Origin: Bacteroidota bacterium
GTDB taxonomy: Bacteria; Bacteroidota; Bacteroidia; Chitinophagales; LD1
Reading direction: 5' to 3'
Length of the DNA: 5,491 nt
Assembly: GCA_018267435.1 (NCBI GenBank)
Contig: JAFDYM010000247.1
Coordinates: 1 to 5,491, forward strand
Made by a program: the position numbers and the translations under genes. The first letter of the stretch is position 1, and the number at the start of each line of letters is the position of its first letter. The notes below the pieces were generated by a model, which worked only from the letters and a program-made list of their open reading frames with translations, was not told the DNA's origin and did not search any database. Shown in pieces: positions 1-5,035 of the stretch.

Positions 1-1125
1 CCATATACCTTTAACCTATACCGTGGCACGGGGGCTAACTTTACCAACCCGGTGCGTATCAATAGCTTTAGCGCGCCTAGCTTTAGCGCGTTGAACGATA
101 CTACCTTTACCGATACGAATCTGAATACCGAAGACAATGCCTATAGCTACCGCGTAAGCTTTTTAAGCACGCCCGATAGTATAGGTATAACGGCTATTGC
201 ATCGAGCGTGTACTTGAACGTGCTAAGCAGCGACCAAAGCTTGAACCTGACATGGAGCGAGAACGTGCCATGGACCAACGATAGTTTTACGGTGTATAGA
301 AGGGATAATGCAACCATGGTGTACGATAGCATAGGCATAGCATACACGCATGTATATGCCGATACTGGCTTGGCCAATGATAGCAACTATTGCTACTACG
401 TAAAGGCTTGGGGCCACTACGAGGTAGCTGAGCTGCCTAGGCCGCTTATAAACCGCAGCCAAATAGACTGTGCCATACCGGTAGATACCGTGCCGCCTTG
501 CCCGCCAATGCTAGCAGTGCGCAACGAGTGCGACCAGCACAACAACATGCCTTGGCAAACCAACGACTACACCAACTACCTAAACTGGAACGTACTGCAA
601 CAGCCTTGCAACGATGATATAACGCGCTATTACATTTACTACGGTGCCGACTCGGCTAGTATGGTACTGGTAGATAGCACCATAGGCAAAAGCGATAGCA
701 GCTATAACCATATACTGGCCGATAACCTAGCGGGTTGCTATGCCGTAACAGCTGTAGACCGCATAGGCAACGAGAGCGCCTACAGCAATGTGGTGTGTAT
801 AGATAACTGCCCTTACTACATATTGCCGAATACCTTTACCCCGAACGGTGATGGGCAGAACGAAGTGTTCCATCCTTTCCTTCCGTACCGCTTTGTGCCG
901 AAGATAGAGATGCGCATATACAACCGCTGGGGCGAAGAGGTGTTCCGCACCGAGGACCCATACATAGGATGGGACGGCAAGGATAGCAAAGGCAAAGATG
1001 TAAGCGAAGGCGTATACCTATATGCCGGCTACTACTACGAGCAGCGCCTTGGCGGCCTAGTGCAGAAGCCACTAAGCAACGAGAAGAAAGGTGGTGGTGT
1101 AATACACTTGATAAGGGGTAAGTAG
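1..1125 (+). CDS. T9SS type-B sorting domain (gliding motility-associated C-terminal domain) surface protein, C-terminal part
   Basis: The frame is open from base 1 to the TAG at 1123-1125, giving 374 residues with no convincing start inside, so the gene begins left of the window. A GTG at 52 is in frame but lies inside coding sequence. Residues about 25-270 are Ser/Thr/Asp/Tyr-rich beta-strand sequence resembling two fibronectin type III-like modules; the second opens near DTVPPCPP and ends near DRIGNESAYSNVV. Residues about 273-374 match the C-terminal type-B sorting signal of the type IX secretion system: FTPNGDG at 279-285, YNRWG at 307-311, WDGKDSKG from 324, then GVYLYAGYY from 337 and the closing VIHLIRG. 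In this family the domain directs export across the outer membrane and is usually removed or used for surface anchoring. The protein is therefore probably a secreted or surface adhesin-like protein. Its ligand cannot be told from this fragment. The secretion signal is certain to family level; the FN3 assignment is less sure. Confidence 0.9.
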   Translation, partial: PYTFNLYRGTGANFTNPVRINSFSAPSFSALNDTTFTDTNLNTEDNAYSYRVSFLSTPDSIGITAIASSVYLNVLSSDQSLNLTWSENVPWTNDSFTVYRRDNATMVYDSIGIAYTHVYADTGLANDSNYCYYVKAWGHYEVAELPRPLINRSQIDCAIPVDTVPPCPPMLAVRNECDQHNNMPWQTNDYTNYLNWNVLQQPCNDDITRYYIYYGADSASMVLVDSTIGKSDSSYNHILADNLAGCYAVTAVDRIGNESAYSNVVCIDNCPYYILPNTFTPNGDGQNEVFHPFLPYRFVPKIEMRIYNRWGEEVFRTEDPYIGWDGKDSKGKDVSEGVYLYAGYYYEQRLGGLVQKPLSNEKKGGGVIHLIRGK

Positions 1126-1153
1126 AGAACTAGGAGAAATAAGATAATTGGAG

Positions 1154-1189
1154 AACAGGGTTTGTGCCGATGGCGCAGGCCCTGTTTTT
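1154..1189 (+). terminator. Rho-independent terminator after the T9SS protein gene
   Basis: A near-continuous 15-bp stem with a 3-nt loop: AACAGGG at 1154-1160 pairs with CCCTGTT at 1180-1186, two T-G wobbles follow (1161-1162 with 1178-1179), and an inner TGTGCC/GGCGCA stem closes on the loop GAT at 1169-1171. A T run (1185-1189) follows on the plus strand. It lies about 28 bases after the stop codon at 1125, so it should end that transcript and isolate it from ribE. Confidence 0.85.
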
Positions 1190-1205
1190 GGTTTGGGGTA
1201 TGTCG

Positions 1206-1239
1206 CAGTGGGGTCTCATGCGAAGCTTGGACCCCGCTG
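1206..1239. repeat. REP-like palindrome with GCGAAGC tip
   Basis: Arms at 1206-1215 and 1230-1239 (CAGTGGGGTC against GACCCCGCTG) pair over 10 bp with one G-T wobble. Inside, after a bulged T at 1216, CA/TG pairs and a T-T mismatch lead to GCGAAGC at 1220-1226, which folds as a two-pair stem with a GAA loop. No T run follows on either strand, so a terminator is unlikely. Its form, an intergenic imperfect palindrome with a compact tip, is that of a dispersed REP-type element. Whether it is repeated elsewhere in the genome cannot be seen here. Confidence 0.55.
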
Positions 1240-1270
1240 AAAGGGAGTAATTAGGTTCCATTTTCTTCTT

Positions 1271-1278
1271 TAACTTCG
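1271..1278 (+). promoter_or_regulatory. Possible Bacteroidota -7 element for ribE
   Basis: TAACTTCG matches the Bacteroidota -7 consensus TAnnTTTG at all fixed positions but one. It lies 55 bases before the ribE start. No good -33 TTG/TTTG box is seen at the usual spacing upstream, so support is weak. If real, transcription would begin near 1283-1286, just before the hairpin at 1288-1313. Confidence 0.25.
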
Positions 1279-1287
1279 CGGCTTAGT

Positions 1288-1313
1288 GCCTCCCGATAGA
1301 TATCGGGAGAGGC
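1288..1313. repeat. CCCGATA/TATCGGG palindrome in the ribE leader
   Basis: CTCCCGATA and TATCGGGAG form a 9-bp perfect inverted repeat around a GA centre. Alternatively GCCTC (1288-1292) pairs with GAGGC (1309-1313) around an inner CCGAT/ATCGG stem with an AGAT loop and a two-base bulge. It ends 20 bases before the ribE ATG. It has no T run and lies upstream of the gene, so it is not its terminator. It could be a dispersed palindromic repeat or a 5'-leader hairpin. It shows none of the conserved multi-stem layout of an FMN riboswitch. Confidence 0.55.
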
Positions 1314-1333
1314 AGAACAAATCTCTTACAACA

Positions 1334-1921
1334 ATGTTTACAGGTATTATAGAACATATAGGCAGGGTGGTAGGCCTAAGGCACGAGCAGACTAACCTTG
1401 ATTTAATTATTGAGTCGCCCATATCGCACGAGTTGAAGATAGACCAAAGTGTATCGCACAATGGGGTGTGCCTTACGGTAGTAGAAGTAACTGCTACCAC
1501 GCACCGCGTAACGGCTATAGATGAAACGCTGAAGAAAACCAACATAGGCGCGCTTGCCATAGGCGATGAGGTAAACCTGGAGCGCTGCACCAAGGTAGGC
1601 GATAGGCTAGATGGCCACATCGTGCAAGGGCATGTAGACCAAACGGCAACCTGCATACGCGTAGAGGAGCAGGACGGTAGCTGGCTGTTTACCTTCCGCT
1701 ATGCGCCTAGCATGCAGAACATAGTGGTAGAGAAAGGCTCGGTGTGCATTAATGGTACAAGCTTGACGGCCTTCAATGCCGCGGGCGATACTTTTAGCGT
1801 AGCCATAATACCTTACACTTATGAGCATACCAACATTAAACAAGTAAAGGTGGGTAGCCTTGTTAATATAGAGTTTGATATAATAGGCAAGTATGTGGCA
1901 AGGATGATGGAGATGAAATGA
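1334..1921 (+). CDS. ribE: Riboflavin synthase, alpha subunit
   Basis: Riboflavin synthase joins two molecules of 6,7-dimethyl-8-ribityllumazine to give riboflavin and a pyrimidinedione, the last step of riboflavin synthesis in the cytoplasm. The 195-residue product has the expected length and the two-fold internal repeat of lumazine-binding barrels. The first half begins with the hallmark MFTGIIE, with the conserved Phe2, and contains NGVCLTV (Cys46). The second starts near residue 95 with HIVQGHVD (His100) and contains KGSVCINGTSLTA at 134-146 and IPYTYEHTN. The C-terminus has FDIIGKYVARM. I chose the ATG at 1334 because MFTGIIE is the family's own N-terminus; a GTG at 1286 in the same frame would add 16 unrelated residues encoded by a palindrome. 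No Shine-Dalgarno sequence is seen, as is usual in Bacteroidota. No other rib gene is in the window, so it appears to be a single-gene unit. The TGA stop overlaps a 7-bp repeat array. The same gene is called ribC or ribE in different species. Confidence 0.95.
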   Translation: MFTGIIEHIGRVVGLRHEQTNLDLIIESPISHELKIDQSVSHNGVCLTVVEVTATTHRVTAIDETLKKTNIGALAIGDEVNLERCTKVGDRLDGHIVQGHVDQTATCIRVEEQDGSWLFTFRYAPSMQNIVVEKGSVCINGTSLTAFNAAGDTFSVAIIPYTYEHTNIKQVKVGSLVNIEFDIIGKYVARMMEMK

Positions 1922-1947
1922 CCATTGACCATAGACCATTGACGATG
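1920..1947 (+). repeat. 7-bp-period tandem array, unit GACCATT
   Basis: Four units lie head to tail without a gap: GACCATT at 1920-1926, GACCATA at 1927-1933, GACCATT at 1934-1940 and GACGATG at 1941-1947. The first unit overlaps the ribE stop codon (1919-1921). The TGA created at unit junctions recurs at 1926 and 1940. No coding role is apparent. Confidence 0.75.
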
Positions 1948-1960
1948 GAAAGAAAGGCTT

Positions 1961-1989
1961 TGTCATCTTGAGCGAAGCGAAAGATCTTT
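1961..1989 (+). repeat. REP-like element of the GTCATCTTGAGCGAAGC type
   Basis: Bases 1965-1985 fold as ATCTT/AAGAT arms, then two tandem G-A mismatches (1970 with 1980, 1971 with 1979), then GCGAAGC at 1972-1978 with a GAA loop. The adjoining 1980-1989 is a perfect 10-bp palindrome, AAAGATCTTT. From memory, the GTCATC(C/T)TGAGCGAAGC(G) sequence is a common dispersed intergenic repeat in Bacteroidota and some other phyla. Its genome copy number here is unknown. It lies between ribE and the alcohol dehydrogenase gene, 14 bases after the heptad array. Confidence 0.7.
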
Positions 1990-2030
1990 CTTCAATAGCT
2001 TCAGGGTATAAAGTCAACAGTAAGGTCGCC

Positions 2031-2073
2031 CGAGGGAACTAGCAGTAGGAGTAGAAGCGCTACAGCACCGCGC
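2031..2073 (+). repeat. Intergenic repeat, left copy of an inverted pair around the alcohol dehydrogenase gene
   Basis: The last 16 bases (2058-2073, CGCTACAGCACCGCGC) occur exactly, in reverse complement, at 3243-3258. Similarity continues outward: AGCAGTA at 2041-2047 matches the other copy with one indel and a few substitutions between, and weaker identity reaches back to 2031. The copy lies 52 bases before the alcohol dehydrogenase start. Confidence 0.65.
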
Positions 2074-2125
2074 CAAAAGATAATAGACATAGTGTATTAA
2101 ATATAGATAAAACAAATACAAAAAT

Positions 2126-3175
2126 ATGATAGCAACAAACGCTTATGCAGCATACGATAGCAATACACCTTTAAAGCCGTTTCAGTTTGAAAGGCGCAAC
2201 GTGGGTGCTAAAGATGTGCAGATAGAGATACTATACTGTGGTGTGTGCCACAGCGATATACACCAAGTGCGCAATGAGTGGGGCGGCAGCAAATACCCTA
2301 TGGTGCCGGGCCACGAAATAGTGGGCCGCGTGGTAAAGGTAGGCGCTGGCGTAACCAAGTTTAAAGAGGGCGACCTAGCGGGTATAGGTTGCTTTGTCGA
2401 CTCGTGCCGTACTTGCCCGCAGTGCGCAGCAGGCGAGGAGCAGTACTGCGAGGGCGGCGGCATGGTAGGTACTTACAACAGTAAAGATAGGCAGGGCAAC
2501 CCTACCTACGGCGGTTATAGCACGCAGATAGTAGTAGATGAGCAATACACCTTAAAGGTATCGGATAAGTTGCCGCTAGAGGGCGTAGCGCCGCTGCTGT
2601 GCGCGGGCATTACTACCTACTCGCCGCTGAAGTATGTAGGTGTAAAGGCAGGCGATAAAGTGGCAGTGCTGGGCCTAGGTGGCTTGGGCCACATGGCGGT
2701 TAAGTTTGCGGCAAGTTTCGGCGCCGAGGTAACCATGCTAAGCGGCAGTGCCAGCAAGGAGCAAGATGCCAAGAAGCTAGGCGCACACAACTTTGTGCTA
2801 ACCAAAGATGCCGCTGCCATGGAGAAAGCTAAAGGTACATTCGACTATATATTGAACACCGTATCGGCAGAGCACGACTACGCCATGTATCTTGACCTGC
2901 TAAAGACCAACGGCACCATGATAATAGTGGGCATACCGCCTACACCGCTACCATTGCCAGCAGGTAAGCTGATAATGAAGCGCAAGAACATCATCGGCTC
3001 GCTAATAGGTGGCATACGCGAAACACAGGAGATGCTTGACTACTGCGCCGAGCACAACATAGTATCGGAGGTGGAAGTGATAAACATAGACCAGATAAAC
3101 GACGCCTACGAGCGCATGCTTAAAGGCGACGTGCGCTATAGGTTTGTAATAGATACAGCATCGTTGAAGCAATAG
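2126..3175 (+). CDS. Zinc-dependent alcohol dehydrogenase, YahK/CAD type (probably NADP-dependent)
   Basis: A medium-chain dehydrogenase/reductase of 349 residues, full length for the family, expected to interconvert aldehydes and primary alcohols in the cytoplasm. The catalytic-zinc ligands are visible as Cys41 in CGVCHSD, His63-Glu64 in PGHE and Cys159 in LLCAG. The structural-zinc site is Cys94, Cys97, Cys100 and Cys108. The Rossmann fold carries GLGGLG at 183-188. At the end of the second strand there is SGSASK (206-211) instead of an acidic residue, which in this subfamily goes with NADPH preference. The overall pattern (NEWGGSKYPMVPGHE, then YGGYS, then PLLCAGITTYSPL) fits the cinnamyl alcohol dehydrogenase-like group that includes E. 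coli YahK and yeast ADH6. The physiological substrate is unknown. The ATG at 2126 follows an A-rich leader without a Shine-Dalgarno sequence and gives the normal N-terminus. The gene is flanked by an inverted repeat pair, has its own terminator, and converges with the DoxX-like gene. Confidence 0.92.
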   Translation: MIATNAYAAYDSNTPLKPFQFERRNVGAKDVQIEILYCGVCHSDIHQVRNEWGGSKYPMVPGHEIVGRVVKVGAGVTKFKEGDLAGIGCFVDSCRTCPQCAAGEEQYCEGGGMVGTYNSKDRQGNPTYGGYSTQIVVDEQYTLKVSDKLPLEGVAPLLCAGITTYSPLKYVGVKAGDKVAVLGLGGLGHMAVKFAASFGAEVTMLSGSASKEQDAKKLGAHNFVLTKDAAAMEKAKGTFDYILNTVSAEHDYAMYLDLLKTNGTMIIVGIPPTPLPLPAGKLIMKRKNIIGSLIGGIRETQEMLDYCAEHNIVSEVEVINIDQINDAYERMLKGDVRYRFVIDTASLKQ

Positions 3176-3202
3176 GCTAAGTGCAAATAGCGAGTAACTA
3201 AT

Positions 3203-3240
3203 AAGGCACTGGTAGATGTAACAATCGCCAGTGCTTTTTT
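3203..3240 (+). terminator. Rho-independent terminator after the alcohol dehydrogenase gene
   Basis: GCACTGG at 3206-3212 and CCAGTGC at 3228-3234 form a perfect 7-bp stem, extendable by a T-G wobble inside, with a loop of about 15 bases and six Ts at 3235-3240. It starts 28 bases after the stop codon. The outer AA/TT pairs could lengthen the stem. Confidence 0.75.
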
Positions 3241-3242
3241 AT

Positions 3243-3284
3243 GCGCGGTGCTGTAGCGTATCTCTCTTACTGCTTCGCACCACG
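3243..3284 (-). repeat. Intergenic repeat, right copy of the inverted pair
   Basis: Read on the minus strand this ends in the same 16 bases as 2058-2073 and carries AGCAGTA at matching distance (9 rather than 10 bases away). It also contains GCGAAGC on the minus strand (3272-3278), a heptamer seen at the tips of the two REP-like palindromes. It starts two bases after the terminator T run. Confidence 0.6.
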
Positions 3285-3311
3285 TGCAACCTTCCTGTTG
3301 GTACCTGTTAT

Positions 3312-3346
3312 GGTTGAAGGTTGAATGTTGCAAGTTAAAGGTGAAT
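3312..3346 (-). repeat. 7-bp-period tandem array, unit GGTTGAA (TTCAACC on the minus strand)
   Basis: Five units in register on the plus strand: GGTTGAA at 3312 and again at 3319, TGTTGCA at 3326, AGTTAAA at 3333 and GGTGAAT at 3340. A weaker continuation in the same register (ACAACAT at 3347, CAAACAT at 3354) reaches the stop codon of the DoxX-like gene at 3353-3355. No ORF of interest is present. Confidence 0.6.
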
Positions 3347-3352
3347 ACAACA

Positions 3353-3763
3353 TCAAACATCCTTCTTAGTATATACCCACGCCCAATAAATAAATACAAA
3401 CTGTACAGCTACACGTGCACACAACATGGCAATAATTCTCGGAAAGGGAGGTTCCCACAGATAACCAATTGTTTTATTAACCCAACCATCCACAAGTTTT
3501 TCCGGGTGCAGTACCATATCTACATGTAGCGGTATAAACACTATAAGCATAGCTACTATTAGCCATGCCGATATGCGGCGGGTTTGCTTAAACCATAAGC
3601 CTACACCCAAAAGTATTTCGGCAACGCCGCTTATATATATAAGCATAAGGTGCGCAGGCAACCAATTAGGCATTACAAGGAAATAAAACGAAGGATTATA
3701 GAAATGGTTGATACCTGCCAGTACGTACAGCGTACCCATTACATAAACCAAATGCTTTTTCAT
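3353..3763 (-). CDS. DoxX-like family small integral membrane protein
   Basis: The product has 136 residues with four predicted hydrophobic segments at about 5-22, 39-58, 64-82 and 110-131, so it should sit in the inner membrane. The stretch AGINHFYNPSFY (16-27), MPNWLP (31-36) and YISGVAEILLGVGL (43-56) is the signature of the DoxX-like group, followed by the usual charged KQTRR turn before helix 3. The molecular function of this group is largely undefined; some DoxX relatives are linked to quinol or thiosulfate oxidation or redox stress, but nothing here assigns that role. The ATG at 3763 gives a short cytoplasmic N-terminus (MKKH) and is preceded by an AT-rich leader. The gene follows gpsA on the same strand after 120 bp, with no clear terminator between, so co-transcription is possible. 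It converges with the alcohol dehydrogenase gene. Its end is contacted by a heptad repeat array. Confidence 0.8.
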   Translation of the reverse strand: MKKHLVYVMGTLYVLAGINHFYNPSFYFLVMPNWLPAHLMLIYISGVAEILLGVGLWFKQTRRISAWLIVAMLIVFIPLHVDMVLHPEKLVDGWVNKTIGYLWEPPFPRIIAMLCARVAVQFVFIYWAWVYTKKDV

Positions 3764-3812
3764 TGTATATATTAATTATTTACCTGCGTTAGGTTCGCGC
3801 TTACATCACCTC

Positions 3813-3889
3813 AAACCGAAAACGACAAACCGAAAACGACAAACTGTAAACAAGTCTAACGTCTATTATCTAGCGTCTAAAATCTAAAG
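3813..3889. repeat. Eleven-unit 7-bp-period array between gpsA and the DoxX-like gene
   Basis: Seventy-seven bases read as eleven heptads in one unbroken register. The first six begin with AAAC: AAACCGA and AAACGAC alternate twice as an exact 14-bp duplication (3813-3826 and 3827-3840), then AAACTGT and AAACAAG. The last five begin with TCTA (3855-3889), for example TCTAACG and TCTAAAG. The array overlaps the gpsA stop codon (minus-strand TAG at 3886-3884). Read on the gpsA strand, TAG recurs every 7 bases in the first five units and so passes through all three frames. Confidence 0.8.
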
Positions 3890-4927
3890 ATCAATATATG
3901 CCGCATCGGCCTCGTTGTAGTGCTTCATTACAAAGCGCACGGCACGCTCCAACTCTAAGCCTTCGAACAGTACCTTGTATATACCTTGCAATAGCGGTGC
4001 TTGTATGTTTAGGTGGTCTACTATCAGTTTCATTATTTGCGCAGTGCGCACACCTTCGGCTACCTCGCCAAGGTCGGTTAATATGTCGCTTAGCTTTTCG
4101 CCTTTGGCTATGCGGTAACCCACAGTGTAGTTGCGCGACTTTGGCGATGAGCAAGTGGCTATCAAATCGCCTATACCTGCCATGCCTAGAAATGCCTTTT
4201 TATCGGCTCCCATGGCAGTGCCTATGTAAATCATTTCGGCCATGCCGCGGGTAATTAACAGCGCCTTGGTGTTTTCGCCATAGCCTAGGCCAGTCATAGC
4301 ACCAGCGGCTAATGCCACGTAGTTCTTTAGTACACCCGTTAACTCTATACCCAATATATCGCGGTTGCCATACACCTGAAAGCGGTGGCTGCGCAGCGCC
4401 TTCATGCCTTCTTCTATTACTTCATCGAACCTGCTGGCTATTACCGTAGCGGCAGGCTGCTTCTCCATTATTTCCAATGCAAGATTAGGCCCCGCCAAGC
4501 AACCTACACGAACAATACCCGTTTCTTGCAGTATCAACTCGCTCATTGTTTTTATGTTCTTCATGCGCAGGTTTTCGGCAGTAGCGGTGTTTATGTCAAA
4601 GTCGCAGTGCAAACCCTTGGTGGCATGTATCATCATATGGTCGGGGCGCAGGTAGGGGCTAAAGTCCGATATCATACCCTTAAACTCCTGCGATGGCACT
4701 ACGGGGAACAGCAGGTAACATTCGCGCGCTACTTCCTCAAGCGAGTTGGTTATGCTTACATTATCGTGCAGGGCATAGCCGCGTATTTTGCGCTCTATGC
4801 GTATCTGCTCCACGGCCTGTGGCTTGCGGTCGTATAACCACACCTTTTGGTTTTCGGCCAACAAGTTGGCAATGGCAGTACCAAAACTACCCGCACCTAT
4901 TACACCTACTGGTCTAGCTACACTCAT
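3884..4927 (-). CDS. gpsA: Glycerol-3-phosphate dehydrogenase [NAD(P)+]
   Basis: GpsA reduces dihydroxyacetone phosphate to sn-glycerol-3-phosphate in the cytoplasm, supplying the backbone of membrane phospholipids. The 347-residue product starts with the dinucleotide-binding motif GAGSFGTA at 11-18. It has TKGL with Lys104, LAGPNLALE at 144-152, the catalytic-lysine segment ELTGVLKNYVALAAG with Lys201, GYGENTKALLITRGMAE, and FLGMAGIGDLIATCSS followed by SRN, all in family order. Between TKGL and LAGPN there are about 15-20 more residues than in the E. coli type (around residues 108-130, containing TMSEL); I recall this as normal for Bacteroidota versions. The ATG at 4927 places the Rossmann motif at the usual distance. 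A weak purine stretch (AAGAAG) lies upstream. It follows a PlsB-like acyltransferase gene on the same strand after 108 bp, which fits a glycerolipid pair. The stop codon is inside a heptad repeat array. Confidence 0.95.
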   Translation of the reverse strand: MSVARPVGVIGAGSFGTAIANLLAENQKVWLYDRKPQAVEQIRIERKIRGYALHDNVSITNSLEEVARECYLLFPVVPSQEFKGMISDFSPYLRPDHMMIHATKGLHCDFDINTATAENLRMKNIKTMSELILQETGIVRVGCLAGPNLALEIMEKQPAATVIASRFDEVIEEGMKALRSHRFQVYGNRDILGIELTGVLKNYVALAAGAMTGLGYGENTKALLITRGMAEMIYIGTAMGADKKAFLGMAGIGDLIATCSSPKSRNYTVGYRIAKGEKLSDILTDLGEVAEGVRTAQIMKLIVDHLNIQAPLLQGIYKVLFEGLELERAVRFVMKHYNEADAAYIDL

Positions 4928-4962
4928 ATTATCTTCTTAAAAGTCTTATTAATGTTTATTCT

Positions 4963-5026
4963 GTCCTATTAGGACCACTCCCGCCAATAGCTAGGCTATT
5001 AGCACCCCCTCCTATAAACAGGAGGG
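4963..5026. repeat. Cluster of three short palindromes with a degenerate direct repeat
   Basis: Three palindromes fill most of the 108-bp gap between the acyltransferase gene and gpsA: GTCCTATTAGGAC at 4963-4975 (6-bp arms, one central base), AATAGC/GCTATT at 4986-5000 (loop TAG), and CCCTCCT/AGGAGGG at 5007-5026 (perfect 7-bp arms, 6-base loop). Part is also a direct repeat: CTATTAGGACCACTCC at 4966-4981 and CTATTAGCACCCCCTCC at 4996-5012 differ by two substitutions and one gap. The 5007-5026 hairpin lies 9 bases after the acyltransferase stop, but on the minus strand it is followed by GGGGTG, not Ts, so it is not a standard terminator. Confidence 0.55.
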
Positions 5027-5035
5027 AGTATGGAA

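Noticed and set aside
1286..1333. A 16-residue N-terminal extension of riboflavin synthase from a GTG at 1286.
   Set aside because: MFTGIIE at 1334 is the conserved N-terminus of the family, and the extension is translated from a palindrome with no similarity to the family.
1191..1333. An FMN riboswitch upstream of ribE.
   Set aside because: The leader has two simple hairpins but not the conserved multi-helix junction or conserved blocks of an RFN element.
1607..2017. A minus-strand open frame of 136 codons covering the end of ribE and the following repeats.
   Set aside because: It is antisense to ribE and reads through the GACCATT array and the REP-like element; the translation has no protein-like domain.
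3173..3204. A fourth heptad array after the alcohol dehydrogenase stop.
   Set aside because: TAG at 3188 and TAA at 3195 and 3202 are spaced by 7, but the surrounding bases do not repeat, so it may be chance in AT-rich sequence.
2031..3284. A composite transposon carrying the alcohol dehydrogenase gene.
   Set aside because: There is an inverted repeat pair but no transposase, no target-site duplication that I could find, and the gene's base use resembles its neighbours.
3284..3529. A plus-strand open frame of 81 codons across the alcohol dehydrogenase/DoxX-like gap.
   Set aside because: It runs through a heptad repeat and antisense to the DoxX-like gene, with no family resemblance and no start context.
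3813..3889. A CRISPR-like array.
   Set aside because: The units are 7 bp, contiguous and without spacers, and no cas gene is present.
4385..4837. A 150-codon open frame on the plus strand opposite gpsA.
   Set aside because: It lies wholly antisense to a well-conserved gene, has no recognisable domain, and is explained by codon use in gpsA leaving the opposite strand open.
5007..5026. A Rho-independent terminator for the acyltransferase gene.
   Set aside because: The stem is good, but a G-rich stretch rather than a T run follows on the minus strand.
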